The notes: generated by a model from the letters alone, not told the origin. Shown: positions 21,657 to 32,749, numbered from the stretch's first letter. The stretch: DNA of 64,000 nt from Akebia trifoliata (GCA_017979445.1 CM030706.1:22337884-22401883); one strand, 5' to 3'. A program made the numbers and translations.

Positions 21657-24262
21657 AACTAGAGCTCGTTCGTGCCTACGACACGGACATCCTCTCTCGG
21701 GTTAAGGGGATAAAAGTGAAACAATAAAGTTGGAGGGGTATTATTAAAAATTTTTAAGATAAAGGAGCATAAAATGATAAATAATAAAGTCGGTTAAAAA
21801 AGGTAAAAGAGAAAAAATAAAAAAATTATAGTGGGTGAAGTGTAAAGAAAATAAAGTAACTCACCAAAAACATTAACTTAATGGGAGGATTAAGGGGGTA
21901 AAAGTGAAAAAAATAAAGTTGGAAGGATATTATTAAAGAATTTTAAAGTTAAAAGGGGTAAAAGAGAAAATATAGTAAAGTTTGAAGGAGTAAAGAGTAA
22001 AGAAAATAGAATGGACCCCAGAAAATTATTGCTTGATGGAAGGTTTATTCCCATACACATGAAAATATAGCACTATGGGCCTTAGAGTTGGGTTAAGGGG
22101 TAAAAGCAAGAAAAAAAAATTAAAGGGGTATTATTAAAATAATTGAGATTAAAAGGGTAAAATATGAAAATATTAAACTAGATTAAAGTGGTAAAAGAGA
22201 AAATATAGTAAAGTTATAAGCGATAAAGAATTAAAAAAAAAATGAAGTGAGTCCCAATAAATTATAGATGATGAGAGGTTTATCCAAGTTAGATTTGTCT
22301 CCCACAAAAATGAGCTATACCATTATTATTAAAAAAAAATAATTGTTAATAGGTAATAAATAATAAAGTGAGTTAAATATAAGATATAATAAAATTAAAG
22401 AGAGTGGGAAAGATAAAAAAAATATGATGTAGATTGATGAGACATTTTCCCAACCACAATATTGTAACTGAAGAGATTAAAGGTGTAGAAAAGAAAATAT
22501 AATAAAATTAGAGGAGGTGAGGAATAAAGAAAATAAAGTGGGTCCTATGACATTATAACTTGATGGAAAGTTTAAAAGAGTAAAATGGGATTAAAGGTGT
22601 AAAAGAAGAAATATAATAAAATTAAGGGAGGTGGAGAATAAATGAAATAAAGTGGGTCCTACAACATTATAACTTAAGATTTAATGGATAAGAGATGCAA
22701 AACAATAAATTGGATTAAAGGGGTCAAAGAAAAAATATAGTAAAGTTAGAGGAGGGCATCCTCTTTTTGATTACGAGGGTAAAAGGAGAAAAATAAAGTT
22801 GGAATGGGGTATTATTAAAAAAAATGATGAATAAAGGGTTAAAGATTAAAAATAATAAAATGGATTAATGGGGTAAAAGAGAAAATATAGTAAAATTAGA
22901 GGAAGTGAAGAGTAAAGAAAATGAAGTGGGTTCTAGACACTATAACTAAATGAGAGGTTTAACCCATAAAATTATAGATTGAACAATGTAATTGATTGGA
23001 TGTTTGTGTCATACACAACTATTCTAACTCAGTTGTATTTTATTATATAGACTAGAGTTCACTCATTCTTAGGACACGAGCATCCTCGCTCGGGTTAAGG
23101 GGGTGAAAGTATAAATAAATAAAATTGAAGGGGTATTATTATAAAAAATTTAAGATTAAAAATAATAAAGTAGATTAAAAAGGTAAAAGAGGAAATATAG
23201 TAAAGTTAAGGGAGGTGAATACTAAATGAAATAAAGTAGTTCCCAAGAAACTATAGTTTGATGGAAGGGGTATTATTAAAAAAAATGAGATTAAATGGGT
23301 AAAAGATGAAAAATAATAAAGTAGATTAAAGGGATAAAAGAGAAATATAGTAAAGTTAGAGGGGGCATCCTCTTTTGGGTTAGTGGGGTAAAAGTGAAAA
23401 ATAGAGTTTGACGGGTATTTTAAAAAAATTGATATAAAAGGGGTAAAATAAAAAATAATAAAATAGATTAAAAGGGTAAAAGAGAGAATATAATAAATTA
23501 GAGAATGTGAGAATAAAGAAAATAAAATGGGTTACATAACTATAGTTTGATAGGAGGTTTAACTCACAACATTGTACTTGATTGGATGTTTATGTCATAC
23601 ACAACTATTCCCACTTAACTATGTTTTATTATATAGAATATAGTTCACCCATGCCGTTGGCACAGACATCCTCTCTCGGGTTAATGGGGTAAAAGAGAAA
23701 AAAATAAACTTGGAGGAGCATCATTATAAAAAATTCGAGATTAAAGGGGTAAAAAATGAAAAATAATAAAGTAGATTAAAGGAGTAAAAGATGAAATATA
23801 ATAAAGTTAGGGGAGGTAAGGAATAAACGAAATAAAGTGGATCTGAAAAAACTATAGCTTGATGGAAGGGGTATTATTAAAAAAAATTAAGATTAAAGGG
23901 GTAAGATATGAAAAATAATAAAATGGATTAAATGGATAAAAGAAAAAATATAGTAAAGTTAGAGGGGGTATCCTCTTTCCGGTTATGAGGATAAAAGGGG
24001 AAAATATAGAGTTGGAGGGAGTTATTATTAAATTAAATTGAGATTAAATGGGTAAAGGATGAAAAATAATAAAGTGGATTAAATGGGTAGAAGAGAAAAT
24101 GTAGTAAAATTAGAAGAGGTGAAGAGTTAAAGAAATGAAGTGGATCCCATAACATTATAGTTAGATGGGAGGTTTAAGCCACAAAGCTATAAATTCAACA
24201 CTATAATTGGTTGGATGTTTTTGTCACCATCTCAGTTGTGTTTTATATATAAATTGGTAATA
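21657..24262. repeat. Purine-rich repeat: three long units with a conserved head and tail
   Basis: Units begin near 21657, 23041 and 23630 with variants of ACTAGAGTTCACTCAT, followed by a GACATCCTCTCTCGGGTTAA block. They end with GATTGGATGTTTGTGTCATA and a CAGTTGTGTTTTAT tail. The bodies are variants of GGGGTAAAAGAGAAAATATA, with almost no C. Unit lengths are about 1.38, 0.59 and 0.63 kb; the first looks internally expanded, with several shorter sub-repeats. Confidence 0.65.
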
Positions 24263-24290
24263 AAAATAACTGTTTTATGGTAATATATAT

Positions 24291-24645
24291 AGAGTCCCGT
24301 TCAGCACCAAACATTTTGGCCAACCATTTTTGTCCTACATGGGTTAGAAGTTTTGGAATGGGCTGATTTTTGGTGAGGATGATCTCCTCACCGTAGAGAT
24401 CATCCTCACCAAAAATCAGCCCATTACAAAACTTCTAGCCCCATGTTTACAAGTTGAAAAATCGTGGACCGTCCTTTTTTTGTAAACCATTTTTGATGGG
24501 GTTAGAAGTTTTGGAATGGGCTGATTTTTGGTGATGATGATCTTTTCACCATAGAGATCATCCTCACCAAAAATCAGCCAATTCCAAAACTTCTAACCTA
24601 TGTTTTGAAAAATGTTTGCCAAAATGTTTGGTGCTAAATATTTCC
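24291..24645. mobile_element. Double-hairpin MITE in a TA tract
   Basis: The outer inverted repeats are AGCACCAAACATTTTGGC (24303-24320) and its counterpart at 24617-24635. Inside lie two consecutive hairpins (about 24342-24440 and 24498-24598), both built on GTTAGAAGTTTTGGAATGGG and CTGATTTTTGGTGA.GATGAT arms. TATATA tracts flank both ends. A related fragment lies at about 58586-58790, again next to TATATATA. Confidence 0.65.
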
Positions 24646-24666
24646 CATATATATATATATATATAT

Positions 24667-25509
24667 GGGTCGCGTTCCGTGTACACTCATTTTGACTTAT
24701 ATCTCTACAAATGGTAGAGACCGTCCAATTAACGTCAGATCTGCGGTCTAGATTACAATCGTTTGTAAACAAACGAAAATTTTAAAATTTCTTTTACCTC
24801 CTTGTAAAAACAACCAAAAACAAAATCAACAGAAATCAGCTCCTCTTTATAGTGTCTTCATCTTTTCTCGTTTATCTACAGAAATCAGAGAAAACTTCGT
24901 TTTTTTCGTTAGTGCGTCTTCCTCATCAACGATTTGTGACAGTGATTTGCGACAGTAATCTGCTCCTCTTCAAAAGAAATCAGATCTCTCTCTCTCTCTC
25001 TCTCTCTTTTCGTTTATTTGCTCGTCGTCATTTACAACTCGTCTTCTTCTTCTTTTTCTTCGATATCTCTTTCTCTCATCACAGTTCTTCTTCATCACTC
25101 TCAACCATGTCCTGCCACACTTCTTTTTCTTTTTTTTTTCTTCTTCTCTCTCTCTCTAACGAAGACGATCAACTAATCTGATTCCACATCTACCTCGATC
25201 TCTTTCTGCTTCTTTTTCACGCATTGCATACCCTCAATCCCGCCAAAATTGCTCTCTCTCTCTCTAACAAAGACAATGAACTAATTTGATTCCTCTTTGC
25301 AACGTCTTGCTTAGAGACATAATCTCTGTTTTGTTTTGGATTTTAAGGATTGAGGGATGTGACACTAAATAGATTATTTTTAAAGGAGGGCGGAATAAAA
25401 AACATATGAAAAACAGATTTCAATCTCATCCGTTGATTTTCATTTAATCCAACGTTCCAAAATAGTTGTGGCGATATGAGTAGAGAAAAGTGTACACCGA
25501 ACGCGACCC
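24667..25509. mobile_element. Non-autonomous TIR element (843 bp) in a TA tract
   Basis: The 21-bp terminal inverted repeats differ at one base: GGGTCGCGTTC(C/G)GTGTACAC followed by T. TATATATA runs abut both ends, so the duplication is probably TA. The interior has CT-rich stretches and a TC microsatellite (about 24989-25011) resembling a 5' UTR. The 109-codon ORF at 24852-25181 is CT-driven and shows no domain. Confidence 0.65.
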
Positions 25510-25920
25510 TATATATATATATATATAATCGAAATTCAAATTTCTTCTTGATTTACTTGTGCCCAAATTGGACTCAAAAAAATTGGTTTAGTCTTGTTTA
25601 AATGGAAAAAAACTCGAATCCAAACTGAACCCAAAATTTTTTATTTGATTTCGATTTTAGCTAGGATTGGCAACGGATCGGATCGGTAGAAGATCAATGC
25701 CAAATTGATACTGATCCAAAAATTTCACTACATGATCCAAATCTGATCTGATCGGATCACAAGAAAATGAAAAATGTTGATCTAGATCCTATATTTTTAG
25801 ATCGGATTAGATTGGATTTTGGATAAAAATTGAATCATTGCCAATCTTAATTTCAACCATACTTTGACCAAACCCGAAAATTCTGCTCCATTCTACCCGA
25901 TGGACTTCCCTAGTTGGTAG

Positions 25921-26232
25921 GTTATAAAATGTTGAAGGCATATTTTGGAGGGTAGTCATGTGTTAAGCTGATGAACCAATGACATGACGTCGTGCGTGTT
26001 AAATGAGTAAAAGTGATTAGTCACTGAGAGAAAATTCCGATCTTGTAACTCACAACTCAAAATCTCACGAACCTGGCAAGTGCAAAGAACTGTAGATTTT
26101 TTTCCCTCGGGATACACAACTGTAGATGTTCAGCGCACGGAATGGAGAAGGGAGATTCACCCGTTCAAGAAACTTGAGTGTTGTAATTAAAAGCTGGGGT
26201 GCCAATAATAGCTATCTAAAAAGGCAATGCTG
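25921..26232 (+). promoter_or_regulatory. Upstream region of RPL27
   Basis: About 300 bp between the hAT element and the promoter core. It contains a TGACGTCG motif (about 25986) like bZIP binding sites. At about 26068-26130 there is a partial copy of the small hairpin repeat seen at 30808-30940 (GGCAAGTGC then CTGTAGATTTTTTTCCCTC). Confidence 0.4.
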
Positions 26233-26240
26233 AAACCCTA
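26233..26240 (+). promoter_or_regulatory. Telo-box of the RPL27 promoter
   Basis: AAACCCTA lies 100 bases upstream of the start codon. Telo-boxes are typical of plant ribosomal protein promoters and drive coordinated expression in dividing cells. Confidence 0.7.
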
Positions 26241-26256
26241 GAAATATTATACCCTC

Positions 26257-26266
26257 CATATAAAAT
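26257..26266 (+). promoter_or_regulatory. TATA box and pyrimidine-rich start of RPL27
   Basis: CATATAAAAT is followed within about 10-25 bases by CTTGTTCTCCTCTACC, a pyrimidine tract like the TOP-type starts of ribosomal protein mRNAs. The 5' UTR is then roughly 55 bases. Confidence 0.55.
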
Positions 26267-26339
26267 ACCTTGTTCTCCTCTACCGCCCCAATCCAAGCCA
26301 ATTCCAACCAGAGATAGAAAGAAAACAGGGCAAGCGAAA

Positions 26340-26747
26340 ATGGTGAAATTTTTGAAGGCTAACAAAGCCGTGATCGTTCTCCAAGGACGCTTCGCCGGAC
26401 GCAAAGCAGTGATCGTTCGTTCATTTGATGACGGGACACGTGACAAGCCGTACGGACACTGCCTTGTTGCTGGGATCGCCAAGTATCCGAAGAAGGTGAT
26501 TCGTAGGGACTCAGCAAAGAAGACAGCGAAGAAGTCTAGAGTTAAAGCCTTCATCAAATTGGTGAACTACAATCACATCATGCCCACTCGTTACACGCTC
26601 GATGTGGATCTCAAGGACGTGGTCACTGTCGATGCACTCCAATCGCGAGACAAGAAGGTCACTGCTGCCAAAGAAACCAAGGCTCGCTTTGAGGAGAGAT
26701 TCAAGACTGGGAAGAACAGGTGGTTCTTCTCCAAGCTCAGGTTCTAA
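26340..26747 (+). CDS. RPL27: 60S ribosomal protein L27 (eL27)
   Basis: This is a complete 135-codon frame without introns, the usual length of plant eL27. The protein is a structural component of the large cytosolic ribosomal subunit. It starts [20 protein letters not shown], where the KOW motif lies at about residues 5-40, then [20 protein letters not shown]. The L27e domain fills the rest, with [20 protein letters not shown] and the conserved end [12 protein letters not shown]. The protein is strongly basic. The ATG follows a short leader and matches the conserved N-terminus. No stops, shifts or missing blocks are visible, and promoter elements are in place, so it is probably functional. 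It is the only clearly intact gene in the window. Confidence 0.97.
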   Translation: MVKFLKANKAVIVLQGRFAGRKAVIVRSFDDGTRDKPYGHCLVAGIAKYPKKVIRRDSAKKTAKKSRVKAFIKLVNYNHIMPTRYTLDVDLKDVVTVDALQSRDKKVTAAKETKARFEERFKTGKNRWFFSKLRF

Positions 26748-27470
26748 AATAGGTGTTTTTTTTTTGTTACATTTCATGAATGAAGTTTTCTAATGGATTA
26801 AATATTTATGGATAGTGTTTATTTTTTTTTTTGAGATAATATTTAGTTGGGATTGTTTTGGATTCATGATGCTTTTATTTTTAGATATTCTGAATGTTGA
26901 TTTTTTTTATCCATGATCTTATTTGACAAGTTGAGGTGGTTTGGATAGATCTAATGGAAATTGTTATTTTACTATGAGAATTTGAGTTCTGATTGTTTTC
27001 TTTTGGATGAGATTTAGTGGGGTCGAAGAAATGCTTCAAATAGTTATGTAAAGAGATAAGGGTCTAACTTTGGGCGCTACTAACTCCTAGGTATTTTTGG
27101 TGTATACGAAGGAGCGACCTGGGGGTCCAAAAAATAAGTGTACTAGAGTGAAAGCAGCCACAAAATGGACATTGGGGCATTAGAGGAAATGTTTTTTTTT
27201 TATGGGCTTAAACTTTCCTCACCACTAAAACTTTCGTATTTTTCTGTATATGGGTTAGGTTTATGCTAAGGAAGTTGGTTTGGAAGTGAAAGATTTGGTG
27301 GAGATTTGTTCTCCTATGACTTGAACAGTCTTAAGTATAATTTAAGTGGGTATTAAGCAATTTCATCCACCCCAATTTTGGTGATATGTTGCAGTTCAGC
27401 ATTCAATTTCACTGATTTCTAATCATTAAACATTTGATAGGATTTGTAGCTTGTATTACGTTGTGTTAGA
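26748..27470 (+). other. RPL27 3' flank
   Basis: The 3' UTR probably ends within the first 100-150 bases; an AATGAATGAAG stretch and TTTT-rich signals are present but no single polyadenylation site stands out. A GGATGAGATTTAGTGGGGT block at 27005 recurs at 27503, so part of this flank is duplicated. No gene is seen. Confidence 0.4.
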
Positions 27471-27690
27471 ATGGGTTTAACTCGAGATGTGTTTGTTATA
27501 TTTTGGATGAGATTTAGTGGGGTATCGAAAAAATTTCTTGAAATAGTTTTGTAATGTGTATCTATGGAAATTTATGAAAATGTTACAAACCCAATGAGAT
27601 ATGGGTTTAAATTTCCAGACCACTATTTCCTAGATATTTTTGGCGTATTGGTCAGGTTTGTATCATTTGGTATTAGAGCCAACACCATGA
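27471..27690 (+). repeat. LTR-like remnant with tRNA-Met-type PBS
   Basis: TTGGTATTAGAGCC (27667-27680) matches an initiator tRNA-Met primer binding site with one change. The sequence before it (TAGATATTTTTGGCG, then TCAGGTTTGTATCA) looks like an LTR end and has a counterpart near 27090. No interior or second LTR is visible. Confidence 0.3.
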
Positions 27691-29150
27691 ATTTCACAAG
27701 GCAACTTGTGTTAGAACGGTCTTAATTGGAATCAGAAGGTTATTGGGACTGAGGTAAATTATATTTTTCAATCGATTGATGAGTTACAATGGTTTCCTTG
27801 CTCTTTAAATGGAGCTTCTCTACTTGTAGTGATCATCAAGTCATTAGAATATAGTTTGTTGGATTCAGGTTTTACAGACTCGTGAATGACAAGTTTTATT
27901 TTAATTTAATCTTTTCAAATTGATAGTTTTTTTAGAAGAATATTATCTTAGTATTCTCTGTACTTCTTCTTCTGTAATGTTGATTGTCACCCTTTCTTTT
28001 TAAGGAAAGTATCTTGATCCTGTGCATGAGTTTCTGTATTCTCTTTTGTTTGATTCATAGATTCATTATATCCTTTACAAAGATATTGTAAAAATGACCA
28101 AACTGATCTTACAAAATCTCAAGGGAGTTCCTGGTCATCATGGATGGCCTACTTTTTGACGTTGTCTTAGTGGTGGCATCCAGCAATGTTTGATGAACTT
28201 TGCATATGGACTATTAGGGATTTGATGGTACAATAATTCTTCTCCTATATGGTCTGCAGTGAACTTGATATCATTCTTTTAATTCTTACAGCTTTGGTAA
28301 ATAACGTAATTGTACATAGTTGTGTTTCTTTGTCTCCTCCATGGTACACTATGGACAGGTCCACCAGCTTTGCTTATTGATGGAAGTTCTTCTTGATTGA
28401 CTGCTTTCCGCAGTTAAATTATTATTATTATTATTATTATTATGTGCCTTTAATTTCTAGTCTAGTCTCGTGAGCTGTTCTAACAGTTACTGAGGTTCAC
28501 AGTTCATGATTCCAAATATCTACATTTCAGAACATAACAACTCAAGAGATCCCAACATTTGTAGGTTTGGTTAATGAGATCCCTAACCACAAGATGATTA
28601 AATTCCCTAACATGGGTCTCATTTCTATTGGATGGGAAAAGGGACTAACCAAGGGCTGTTCCTAAGGTTAATCTTTGTGACAGATGCTACTCTCCAACGA
28701 ATCCCATTTTTAAGAAACTTTCCAATTCCAACTCAGCTTAAGCTGAGGTGACAATGTGACATGTCTAGCATGAAGAATTTCTTATTTACTTGGAGAATAG
28801 ACTCCAAGTCCAAGCTAATTTGACTAGAAAGGTTTGCTTGGTAGCACAGATACGTCCTTAGTAGTCCTCTCTCTTTTATCACACAAAGGGATTTTTTATT
28901 TTTTTTCTTCTAATTTTTTTTAGGAGGTAGATTGGGTTTCTGGAAAAGTCAAAACTAGAAGGCCAATCATATGGGAATGAAGATTCAAACATTAGAAAAG
29001 AGACTTTGTCGTTTGATCCTTTTATTTAGTTGCTGCTTTTATGCTTTCTTTTCCTAGAGATCAAACTTCCCTTCATGTTGTGTCGAGTTCTTTGGAAGGT
29101 ACACAATAGATGGTTGCCCAAAAGTGATAGAGTTTTTTCTTATTTATTTA
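27691..29150. other. Intergenic sequence, perhaps with LINE-like decay
   Basis: No gene is supported. A short ATT microsatellite lies at 28418-28443. At about 28925-29120 the plus strand faintly resembles the end of a LINE reverse transcriptase frame, but stops are frequent and the match is too weak to call. Confidence 0.35.
28418..28443. repeat. ATT microsatellite
   Basis: About eight perfect ATT units. Confidence 0.9.
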
Positions 29151-29151
29151 T

Positions 29152-29290
29152 TTTTTTTTGAAAGCTAATCGGGGTTTGAGCAGTTCCCCACACTGACAAT
29201 AAGACCAAAATTACAATCTTACATAGGATCAACCAAACACATCCTCACTCATTAAGAAGATAAAGTTCCCTAAAGTTCCCTCTCAAAGGG
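29152..29290 (-). mobile_element. 5'-truncated LINE 3' end
   Basis: On the minus strand this matches the 3' UTR of the large LINE near 35161-35275: the same order of CATCCTCA, ACCAA, TTACAATCT and a GGGG box, ending in an A-run (plus T-run 29152-29159). It is a typical dead-on-arrival LINE insertion. Confidence 0.5.
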
Positions 29291-29953
29291 CTCAATTTTC
29301 AAACCTTAGCTTGTTTATGGTAGAAAGACACAATAATAGCTCATGAAATTAAAGAACTCATGGTTAGCAGTTGAATCCTCAACCTTAGCTTGAAACAAAG
29401 AAAATTGGATCCAAAACCTTAAGCATGTAAGCATTTTGGAAAATTCTATTGCATATTTTATGTCAGATATGTGGATGAAGGCAGAAAGTGGGTAGGTTAT
29501 TCGTTGCAATATTTGAAATCAAGTATTTTCATGCAAATTGCCTCTGAAGATTTTGTTTTTTAGAGGGAAAAGTTGTACGGTGATAGGCGTAGGTGTTATT
29601 TGTAGTTCTTTGTGAAATTCTTTTATAGAGGTCTAATCTTTTGTAGAAAGCAAAAGCATTTTCTTTGAAGTTTTTGTGGATAGGGGAAACTGTTATTGTG
29701 ATAAAGATGTATAGTTTCCTTGCTTTCTCTTATTTTTTTTATTTAGTTTGTTTTTTATTCTCTTTTTCTTTTCTTATCGGTCCCGATGGTTCTATTCAAT
29801 CTACTTGATTTACTGTAATTTTTTTGTTTCATTTTTGAGTTTAACTTTAACCAATAAAATTTAAAAAGAAAAAAAGAAAAAGAAAATGAAGATTGAGTTG
29901 AGGAATCATTCTGGACAAAGAAGATTGGGGTTTATACTTGATGAACAATTAGA
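29291..29953. other. Intergenic sequence
   Basis: No gene is recognised. At about 29845-29890 AACCAATAAAATTTAAAAAG followed by an A-rich run could be the tail of another retroposed sequence on the plus strand. Confidence 0.3.
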
Positions 29954-30191
29954 CCCATGGTTTTTTAAACTCGTCCAAGACCCAGACGTATCGTTCGAGT
30001 TAACTCGGTATCAGAGCTGATCGAGATCAACTCATAAAGTCATTTTTTGATTGAGATTTACGAGTCACAGTTCAATTTACTGATTTGTCTCAAGAGACGT
30101 CTCAAACGTATTGGAAAACTCGTCCGAGATGACTTGGTATTGGAGCTGAACGAGTCGAGACGAAATACTGAGTTTAAAAACCATGATTAGA
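29948..30191. mobile_element. MITE with ATGG(T)nAAACTC inverted ends
   Basis: The left end is CCATGGTTTTTTAAACTCG and the right end AGTTTAAAAACCATG, spanning 29954-30185. The flanks ATTAGA (29948-29953 and 30186-30191) fit a 6-bp target duplication. The interior repeats AACTCG and GAGAC motifs. No ORF is present. Confidence 0.55.
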
Positions 30192-30807
30192 TCCGTTGAG
30201 GATGGACTTCAATTCTAATAAGCACTTCACTTGTATTAATTATTAGTAGCCTTATCAAAGTATACATTAACCACATTTAATTATAAGTGTCATTTCTTTC
30301 GAAAAGGTTGTATGGAAATGTCCCAGTGAATATTTAGGGGCTTGGGGTTATGTTGACTCGAGTAAAATGAAAACTCTGTAAGCACTATTCACATATTCTC
30401 TCCCCCAAAATTGATACAACTCTCTTTGGCCCCCAATTTTTCCATCATCACTAAAATTCTTCCTCAACAAAATGCTTTTATTTTTTTTAAAATTGGTTTA
30501 TTGTAATAATAATAAATTATAAAATAGATAATTATAGTGTTTAATATCTTTATCGTAATGAAGAGTCATTTGTATTTAAAAGACAAAAATATATATATGC
30601 TTCATTTATGAATTAGCCAGAATTTCTGCCATTGAATAGTTAATGATTTTGGGTGTGAGTGCTAATTTTGTAACTCAGGGTAATTCGAACTGTAGATTTT
30701 TTTCCCATTTTTTCCCTCAGGATACAGGGTACAAGACAGCTGAGTTTTTGAGTTACCCTATCAGGTTGAGCTAAAGGAGAATTGATAACGAAGTTGGATT
30801 GTTAATT
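30192..30807. other. Intergenic sequence
   Basis: AT-rich and gene-free. At about 30690-30730 it contains CTGTAGATTTTTTTCCC, shared with the RPL27 upstream region near 26090 and with the adjacent hairpin element. Confidence 0.35.
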
Positions 30808-30940
30808 GAGTCGTGATAAACTGTACGTGGTTGATGTGGCAAGTGCCCGGAACCATAGATATTTTTCTCTGGGATACAAAAGGAAAAAGATCTATTGTTA
30901 TGTGCACTTGCCACATCGACCGCGTCAAGTTTAACGCATC
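30808..30940. mobile_element. Small hairpin MITE
   Basis: The left arm 30808-30846 and the right arm 30902-30940 are inverted, sharing GATGTGGCAAGTGC and an imperfect outer half of about 25 bp. The loop holds the TAGATATTTTTCTCTGGGAT block, which also occurs near 26090 and 30700. Confidence 0.5.
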
Positions 30941-31494
30941 ATTTTATCATTAGTCTTGTTAATATTACATTATCATAATTTTTCAAGACCTGGAGCTCAT
31001 TATCTACCCTACTCATGCTTTAATAACGCGACAGGTTAATTTCATAGAATAAAATACAAAATTTGTCCATAAATATACTGGAGTGGACTCCAAATTTCAA
31101 CTGGTCAGTTCCAATTCATGTATCAATGTTCCTAGAACTAGAACAATTCCTATTAACCCTGCTTAGGTGAATCTAGATTTATGATAAATGGTTTGTTTTT
31201 TTAATGAAATTAAAAAAAGAAAAAAAGAACAAAAGAACAACAGAGAGATTTAATGATTAAGTTTCCAGTTAGGTATAAGAGTATCCATGGACACTCCTAA
31301 TACCACTGTTTGATGATCATGCATTACTTAATTAGACAATAGTGTCTGAACTTAATATATATATATGTAACTACAATACTTAATCTTAATTTATACACAA
31401 AGTAAATACTTTTAATACATATAATTCATAATGGCAACAAATCAAAACCAGTAACAATTAATATTAAACAAGAACACACAATTAGAAGGCTCTA
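30941..31494. other. Downstream flank of the protease pseudogene
   Basis: AT-rich with short TATATA runs. No gene or clear repeat is seen. Confidence 0.4.
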
Positions 31495-32749
31495 CTAGTA
31501 TTTGGTGCAATCAGCTGGAGAAAAGGAGACCTTCCCTACAAGATCATACTCCACCTGAAAATTCATTTGAGCCAAATTACCAAAAATTGAGAAACTTTGA
31601 CTCGGTACCATTGACAAGCACACCAAATCATCTGATACTTTGATAAATGTGTTCAACTGATTCAGCTGCAGATCGGCCCCAGTGAAGTGGAACGTCATCT
31701 TGGGTATCTTGAGTTCGGATTTTGTACCATAGCAAAGACTGAATGTTCCACTTGGATCTGAGGTTGGTTCAAGATTTATGGCCTCCTTCAATGCCGATTC
31801 CTACTTAGTGTATAAACCTGCATCTAATATTGTTAATGTAATCCCCGAATCAATGATGATATTTCCTTCACTCTCTTTGAGTGCAAAAATTTTGTTCTCT
31901 GCCCTTTTGTCACCGACACTAATGCCTTCAAGAGTTAGGTAGTAGAATGTTTCTGGATCTTTGGATGCTAAAGGAGTATAAACCATGCCATTATCAGAAA
32001 TTACTGCTTGGCTACCAAAATTCAGTTTGCTTGTGTCATTCTCAAATATTGGTACAAAGCAATAGGAGAAGGTCGAAAAGTCCAGACTCCTGACTACTAA
32101 ATGTGCCACCATTGTCGTGTCCACAGCCAAACACATGCTTAGGAATGGCCACGGGTTGACCATTAGTCGAATCGAACGATAGGTTTTCAGTTGCAAGGAC
32201 TCCTATTGTATGCGATTGGTCACCGTAGGAATACAAATATTCACAATCCTTGCCTCTATTTCCACATTGAGCCTCGGGTAGAGATTGACAGTAGTTAGAT
32301 TCACAAGAGATGTCTCTATAAGTAGAAGATTGTTTAGGATCAAAGAGGGGAGCATCTTGTCCATAGCATTGGTCACAAGGTTTGCACTGTATCCATGTAA
32401 GGTCACTTCCAGTGTCAGCAATGGCAAGGACTTCCATGGGTGGAGTACCAAAGGAGAGCTTCATGAGATATGAACCACTGTTTGGTATCACATCGGATTG
32501 AATGGTGTTTGGGTTGATAGAAGATGAATGGAAGTGATTGACACGAGACATGGAGCGATGGGCAGCTTTTCTCAAGCGGTCTGAATATGTATCGGAAGGA
32601 TTATAAAATGGAGATAAGGGAGATTCATGGTGTACAAGTTCAATACTGAAACCTGTATTTTGAGCTTCGACAAAAAATATGTTTAAAAATGAGTGGATTA
32701 TTATCGTCAAAAATGCCATAATATGGTTAGTGGGCATCTTAGTCAGCAT
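31495..32749 (-). pseudogene. CDR1-like aspartic protease pseudogene
   Basis: A plant A1B (nepenthesin/CDR1-type) pepsin-like protease without introns. The first frame (32749-32042) has an N-terminal hydrophobic segment at about residues 10-29 that looks like a signal peptide. Then come a prosegment and the first catalytic site ADTGSDLTW (Asp112), followed by the Cys-rich insert CKPCDQC. Near 32080 about 60 bases are missing, around the usual GLGGG block, and the frame shifts. The second frame (SYCFVPIF) holds the second catalytic site as IIDSGITLT; the Thr after DSG is now Ile. A TAG at 31801-31803 interrupts it, and the rest runs to SPADCTKY at 31495. Family members act extracellularly, often in defence signalling. 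This copy should not give active enzyme. Confidence 0.85.

Larger units (their letters stand above)
21012..25920. mobile_element. Large hAT-like non-autonomous element with imperfect 8-bp TSD
   Basis: The element spans 21020-25912. Its ends are inverted repeats: TAGGGATGTACA at the left, and at the right (reverse complement) TAGGGAAGTCCA. The flanks GTTTGTAG (21012-21019) and GTTGGTAG (25913-25920) match at 7 of 8 bases. The subterminal regions carry GAACCC/CCGAAC-like motifs common in plant hAT elements. No transposase is visible. The interior holds the purine-rich tandem repeat and two further small elements. Confidence 0.55.

Noticed and set aside
24852..25181. 109-codon Ser/Leu/Phe-rich frame
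   Set aside because: It comes from CT-rich low-complexity sequence inside a TIR element and shows no domain.
28925..29880. Plus-strand LINE remnant
   Set aside because: Only faint RT-end and 3' UTR resemblance with many stops; only the minus-strand LINE 3' end at 29152-29290 is supported.
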